64,000 nucleotides of DNA from Drosophila miranda (lineage: Eukaryota; Arthropoda; Insecta; Diptera; Drosophilidae). The stretch spans positions 17,980,001-18,044,000 of the forward strand of contig NC_046675.1 of the NCBI RefSeq assembly GCF_003369915.1, read 5' to 3'. The notes beneath the pieces were generated by a model. It did no database searches. It was not told the origin of the DNA and was given only the letters and a program-made list of their open reading frames with translations. Both the position numbers and the translations under genes were made by a program. Position 1 is the stretch's first letter. Every line of letters begins with the position of its first letter. Positions 60,288-64,000 of this stretch are shown here, one piece after another.

Positions 60288-60935
60288 TATTCTTTACAAA
60301 ATTACACTTTTCAATGAAAAAACGCCGTTGGGGACCTGGGCTATGGTCCCTCGTTCGAATGAGAAGCGAGTAGAAGGGCAGTACGAAGATGATTTTAGCA
60401 TTGGTGATTTGTTTGTTAGAAGTTTCATTGAACGTCTGTCTTATTTTTGCTTTTCTATATATAACTATTAAATAATTGAAATATATTTTCATTGATTCAT
60501 ATTGTTAAATATTACTGTAAATCATTTATTTTGTGAATATCGTCCATCATCGATTTTTAATAATTGTGCAAACTTTGACAACTAGTTATACAACTCTTAT
60601 ATTTTGGATTCAATGATATTAATAAATAACAATGCTGGCTCATTTGGCTAAACTTTTTTTTGAAACATTAAATTTGATTAATTTACTTTAAGAGACAATA
60701 AACATATATTCACATATCGTTTAGTATGGTATTTTAAAATCGTTTTGAAGATAACCCTATCGAGTACAAAAAGACCACTTTCTGGATATGTTCAACATTG
60801 AATTTAGGGGTCAAAAAATATAAATGTTTAAAAATATATTGTTTAAAGCCTTTTTTCTTTAGGAAATGAACACGATTTTCAATTTAATATTATTTCTGAT
60901 CCATTTTTGCCAATATTTACCCAAAAATAACATAC
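60288..60935. other. Diverged H1-H3 spacer at the right array edge
   Basis: The part near H1 equals the other units. From about 60510 it has a 9-bp loss and about seven substitutions relative to units 7-9, then breaks off into the LINE after CATAC at 60935. No gene. Confidence 0.85.
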
Positions 60936-61556
60936 GTTTCTTACGAAACGCGTAATGTACAGTGTGTCAACTGCAAGGGGGCACACACGGCCAACGCCAA
61001 AATATGCCCTATTTGTCAGGCGGCAATAGATCGCCAAAATGAACGTCAAGAAAGATTAAGGGCCAATAAAAAGGCAACAACAACAACAACAACAAAACGA
61101 CAAATTCGAAAATCCGATGTCCTATCAGTGGTTAGAAAAGACAAAACATTTGCATCGCTACTCAAAGGCGGCAATGCCAATAAGGACACAAACCCAACGG
61201 TCACAAAACCAAATGACAAAAGGAACAATAAAAATGAACCATCAACAGGGTCAGCAGCAACAAATAAGAATAATGACAATACAACAATGACAATAAGTCA
61301 GGCATTGGGTCAGCATACGACAAACAATAGATCGACTCCAACATCACCGATATCAATCATGGCCAATCTCAACAAGGACTCCATGAGCATATTCGGTATG
61401 AACTTTATGGAATTTATACAAATCGTCAAGGATACAACCCAAAAATATGACCCCAAACAAAATACCCAAGAGCAAAAACAAAGCATTATGCTTGAATTGG
61501 CATTCCAAATTGCGGCAGCCACCACCGCCACTAGCAACAACAACAACAACAAATGA
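60936..61556 (+). CDS. LINE ORF1, C-terminal part
   Basis: The frame is open from the junction, so the first ATG (61128) is not the true start. Residues CVNCKGAHTANAKICPIC near 60957-61013 form a Cys/His knuckle of nucleic-acid-binding ORF1 proteins. The rest is Thr/Asn/Lys-rich. It stops at TGA 61554-61556, overlapping the ORF2 start as ATGA, an arrangement that allows termination-reinitiation. The N-terminal part is absent. Confidence 0.75.
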   Translation, partial: VSYETRNVQCVNCKGAHTANAKICPICQAAIDRQNERQERLRANKKATTTTTTKRQIRKSDVLSVVRKDKTFASLLKGGNANKDTNPTVTKPNDKRNNKNEPSTGSAATNKNNDNTTMTISQALGQHTTNNRSTPTSPISIMANLNKDSMSIFGMNFMEFIQIVKDTTQKYDPKQNTQEQKQSIMLELAFQIAAATTATSNNNNNK

Positions 61557-63058
61557 CTAGATTGAAGATTATTGCACAGAATGTTAATTCACTGATTGCA
61601 CAACATAAACGAATTGAACTCAATGGATTACTGAACAAGCACCAGCCGGATATACTGATCATCATTGAACATCGGCTATTGGAGAGACATCAAGTATATT
61701 TCGATCATTACACGCTTATAAGACAAACACAATTGGCAACAGACATCAAGAATCGTGGCGAATCGAGTACGCGTGGCGGCTTTTGTGTGCGCAAAAATGT
61801 CAACTGTTCAACCATCAAACCGCTCGCATCGTTGCGTTTCCTCGAGGCGCTGATATTGAAAATCCACACAAAACCAATACAAGCAACAACAACAACAGCA
61901 CCAGTACAATCGATGGCAACCATTGTCGTGTTGGGACCCTATTTGAGACCGAGAGATCCGCTGCTGGCCAGTGATCTCAACACGATTATGGATACACTGA
62001 ACAAAAATGCCAACGATACACCAATCATTATCGGCGGTGATCTGAATGCCAAACACCCAAGCTGGCATCGGCCATTCTACAATCCGAAGCATGTTAACAA
62101 AAACGGTCGATTACTGTTCGATTGGCTGGGCAAACAGACCAACTTGATATTGTACCCGAGCTGTGAGCCAACGAGGCGTAACCCAATTAGTAACAACAAC
62201 AGCAATGCCATCGATGCATCGATTGATGTGTTTATGTGCACCACGGAGCTGCCGGTCATCAGTGCGGACGTGGACATGGATGATTATGATCCGGAGCTGG
62301 GGCACGGTGTTGGCTGTGCGGCAACCCTTGATGAATTCCCATCGGATCATCTTGGGATCGAGTTACGGCTCGATTTAAATGGCCGTCAGCTGCAGTACTG
62401 TGATCCGGTCGAATATAGCCTGTTCAGCCGGATCGATACGATCAAGAGGAACGCAACAATACTAAAACATTTGCGCACACACGAACACGATCACGAACAC
62501 GATCACGATCAGATTGAGAATACGCGAAACATTGATGCGGCCACCATCGATCGGCATATCGAACTTTTTAATGGGGCAATCGAAATGGCACTCAACTCGG
62601 ATGCGATTCCAAAAAAAAGGACAACAACAACACCAGACACAATGACAACGGCAACGGCACGTAAAACGATTCGACTTGGTAAATATTGTCGTGAGTTGAT
62701 TGCGTGCAAGAAACTACTCAGACATGGACTACACCGTATGCATGGCCGTCTAACGGAACAGTGTAGGTCCAATGTTAAACACCTGATTGCCATCATCACC
62801 AAGGACATTAACAAGCAAATTAAATTTACTAAATTGAAAAACATTGAAAAACAGATCACAACACTCGATCCGTCCAAGATGAGCATCAGATCGTTGAGTG
62901 GTGATAACAACAGTAGTAGCAACAACACAATCGATAATAATCGAAAAAATAAACGCGCTGGCATGGTCATTCGAGCGAATTCATCAGCAAAACGACACCA
63001 TATCGATGACAACCATGGGACTAAGGCAACACACGGCACATGTAAACGATACAATTGA
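61553..63058 (+). CDS. LINE ORF2, endonuclease part
   Basis: Starts at the ATGA overlap. The endonuclease covers about residues 1-275: AQNVNSL near the start, IIIEHRL with the catalytic Glu, GGDLNAKHPSW with the Asp/Asn pair, SIDVFM, and PSDHLGIELRL with the terminal Asp-His. A His/Asp repeat and an Asn-rich linker follow. The frame stops at 63056-63058, before the reverse transcriptase, which continues one frame over. One frameshift in the overlap 62898-63058 therefore separates the domains. Confidence 0.8.
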   Translation: MTRLKIIAQNVNSLIAQHKRIELNGLLNKHQPDILIIIEHRLLERHQVYFDHYTLIRQTQLATDIKNRGESSTRGGFCVRKNVNCSTIKPLASLRFLEALILKIHTKPIQATTTTAPVQSMATIVVLGPYLRPRDPLLASDLNTIMDTLNKNANDTPIIIGGDLNAKHPSWHRPFYNPKHVNKNGRLLFDWLGKQTNLILYPSCEPTRRNPISNNNSNAIDASIDVFMCTTELPVISADVDMDDYDPELGHGVGCAATLDEFPSDHLGIELRLDLNGRQLQYCDPVEYSLFSRIDTIKRNATILKHLRTHEHDHEHDHDQIENTRNIDAATIDRHIELFNGAIEMALNSDAIPKKRTTTTPDTMTTATARKTIRLGKYCRELIACKKLLRHGLHRMHGRLTEQCRSNVKHLIAIITKDINKQIKFTKLKNIEKQITTLDPSKMSIRSLSGDNNSSSNNTIDNNRKNKRAGMVIRANSSAKRHHIDDNHGTKATHGTCKRYN

Positions 63059-64000
63059 TGAGTACTTCGATGAACCATATGTTCAAGAGCCAATCATTCA
63101 ATTGAATGAAACACAAACAGCGGATGGTAATTGGCCAGCTGATCAACAGCAACAACAACAACAGTATGGATTTACGAACGACCGTCAATTGTTCGATTGG
63201 TTGAAATGGAAAAACAACAAGAAATCCCAAGGACACGACGGCACCAGTAACTTTCTGTTGCGACAGTGTAACATGCAGGTGTTGAGGCATCTGGCGATGA
63301 TATTCAATCATTGCTACAACATTGGTTACTATCCGTCCGCGTGGAAGATTGGCAGAGTCAAACCGATACCCAAGACGAATATAAAACGTGAGAAATTGCT
63401 CGCCTATCGGCCCATCTCGGTGCTGTCGGCGGTAAGCAATCTGTTCGAGAAGATGCTGCTCCGGCACATCAAACAACATGTGATCGATCAGCGAATTCTG
63501 AAAGTGTATCAATTTGGCTACTCGACCAGCCATGCACTGGCAGTGGCCAACAACATCATAACGGACAATCTGAGCAGAAAAAGACCAACAATTGCATGTG
63601 CCCTGGACTTGGAGAAGGCATTCGATACGGTATGGATCAACGGACTGCTATACAAGATGATCCAGAAGTATCGTTTTAGCCACCACATCACACGCATCAT
63701 CCGATCATATTTGCATAATCGCCAATTTGACATTCATAGCCCGCAGAGTAGTGGCAATGTGTCGATGCGACGGAACATAACGGCCGGTGTACCGCAGGGA
63801 TCACTGCTCGCACCGATGCTATTCAATCTGTATCTGGCCGATTTTCCCGACTATCGGACGCCATCGAAAAACGCTATGAATCAGATCAAGATCCAGCCAC
63901 TTGTATACGCAGATGATATACTGCTGCTGGCATCGGGCATGCGTCAGGTGTCGGCGAACGGACAGCTTAACATGTATATTGACCAGCTATGCTACTATTT
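62898..64000 (+). CDS. LINE ORF2, reverse transcriptase part, runs off the window
   Basis: Open frame, +1 relative to the endonuclease frame, from 62898 to the window end with no stop. Reverse transcriptase motifs appear in order: RPISVLSA near 63410, ALDLEKAFDTVW near 63600-63636 (first catalytic Asp), GVPQGSLLAPMLFNLYLADFP near 63785-63850, and YADDILLL near 63906-63930 (catalytic Asp pair). These key residues are intact. The thumb and C-terminal region lie beyond 64000. Confidence 0.8.
   Translation, partial: MVITTVVATTQSIIIEKINALAWSFERIHQQNDTISMTTMGLRQHTAHVNDTIDEYFDEPYVQEPIIQLNETQTADGNWPADQQQQQQQYGFTNDRQLFDWLKWKNNKKSQGHDGTSNFLLRQCNMQVLRHLAMIFNHCYNIGYYPSAWKIGRVKPIPKTNIKREKLLAYRPISVLSAVSNLFEKMLLRHIKQHVIDQRILKVYQFGYSTSHALAVANNIITDNLSRKRPTIACALDLEKAFDTVWINGLLYKMIQKYRFSHHITRIIRSYLHNRQFDIHSPQSSGNVSMRRNITAGVPQGSLLAPMLFNLYLADFPDYRTPSKNAMNQIKIQPLVYADDILLLASGMRQVSANGQLNMYIDQLCYY

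Larger units (their letters stand above)
59514..60935. repeat. Histone unit 10, partial (H1 plus part of spacer)
   Basis: Holds H1 and about 650 bp of the H1-H3 spacer before histone homology stops at LINE sequence. H3, H4, H2A and H2B of this unit are absent. Confidence 0.95.
60936..64000 (+). mobile_element. Jockey-like non-LTR retrotransposon (LINE), 5' part missing
   Basis: The right flank of the array encodes the end of a LINE ORF1 with zinc-knuckle cysteines, then ORF2 with an apurinic-type endonuclease and reverse transcriptase. The left end falls inside ORF1, and the window edge cuts the reverse transcriptase soon after its YADD motif. The ORF1 type and EN-RT order fit the jockey group of Drosophila; the exact family is not recognised. 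CAA/ACA runs encode Thr, Asn and Gln stretches. Confidence 0.85.

Noticed and set aside
61128-61556. The ATG at 61128 as the start of a 142-residue protein
   Set aside because: The same frame is open back to the junction at 60936 and includes the zinc knuckle upstream, so this is the end of a longer ORF1.

Overview
The window is insect nuclear DNA, almost certainly from a Drosophila other than D. melanogaster. It holds a tandem replication-dependent histone gene array in the classic Drosophila order H1(-) H3(-) H4(+) H2A(-) H2B(+). The core histone proteins, recalled from memory, look identical to those of D. melanogaster, while H1 is clearly diverged. I cannot name the species.

Layout. 1-618 is the 3' part of a clarin-like four-span membrane protein gene. 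About 1120-11837 is a broken Ty3/gypsy-type LTR retrotransposon fossil: part of gag, then pol, a 2.6-kb internal direct duplication, a long low-complexity third ORF, a polypurine tract and the 3' LTR. 11838-12038 is T-rich simple sequence. 12039-60935 is the histone array: an H2B 3' fragment, nine H1-H3-H4-H2A-H2B units, and a tenth partial unit holding only H1 and part of its spacer. From unit 5 on, the unit length is exactly 5120 bp. From 60936 to the window end is a jockey-like LINE, cut off on its left inside ORF1 and by the window edge inside the reverse transcriptase.

How the genes work together. Each unit supplies the four core histones and linker H1 for S-phase chromatin. H3/H4 and H2A/H2B are divergent pairs, each sharing a roughly 230-255 bp promoter with TATA boxes about 60-75 bp from each ATG. 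The genes have no introns. Each ends in a 16-nt histone stem-loop instead of a poly(A) signal. H1 has no TATA box at the position used by the core genes.

The array is not uniform. Units 7-9 are nearly identical. Units 1-6 carry H1 and spacer variants in a graded, patchy pattern. Both ends of the array are diverged. Unit 1 H2A has lost 199 bp and gained 1080 bp that looks like the 5' end of an unrelated intron-containing host gene. Unit 3 H2A has a 5-bp duplication that shifts its reading frame past the 3' stem-loop, which predicts a mature mRNA without a stop codon.
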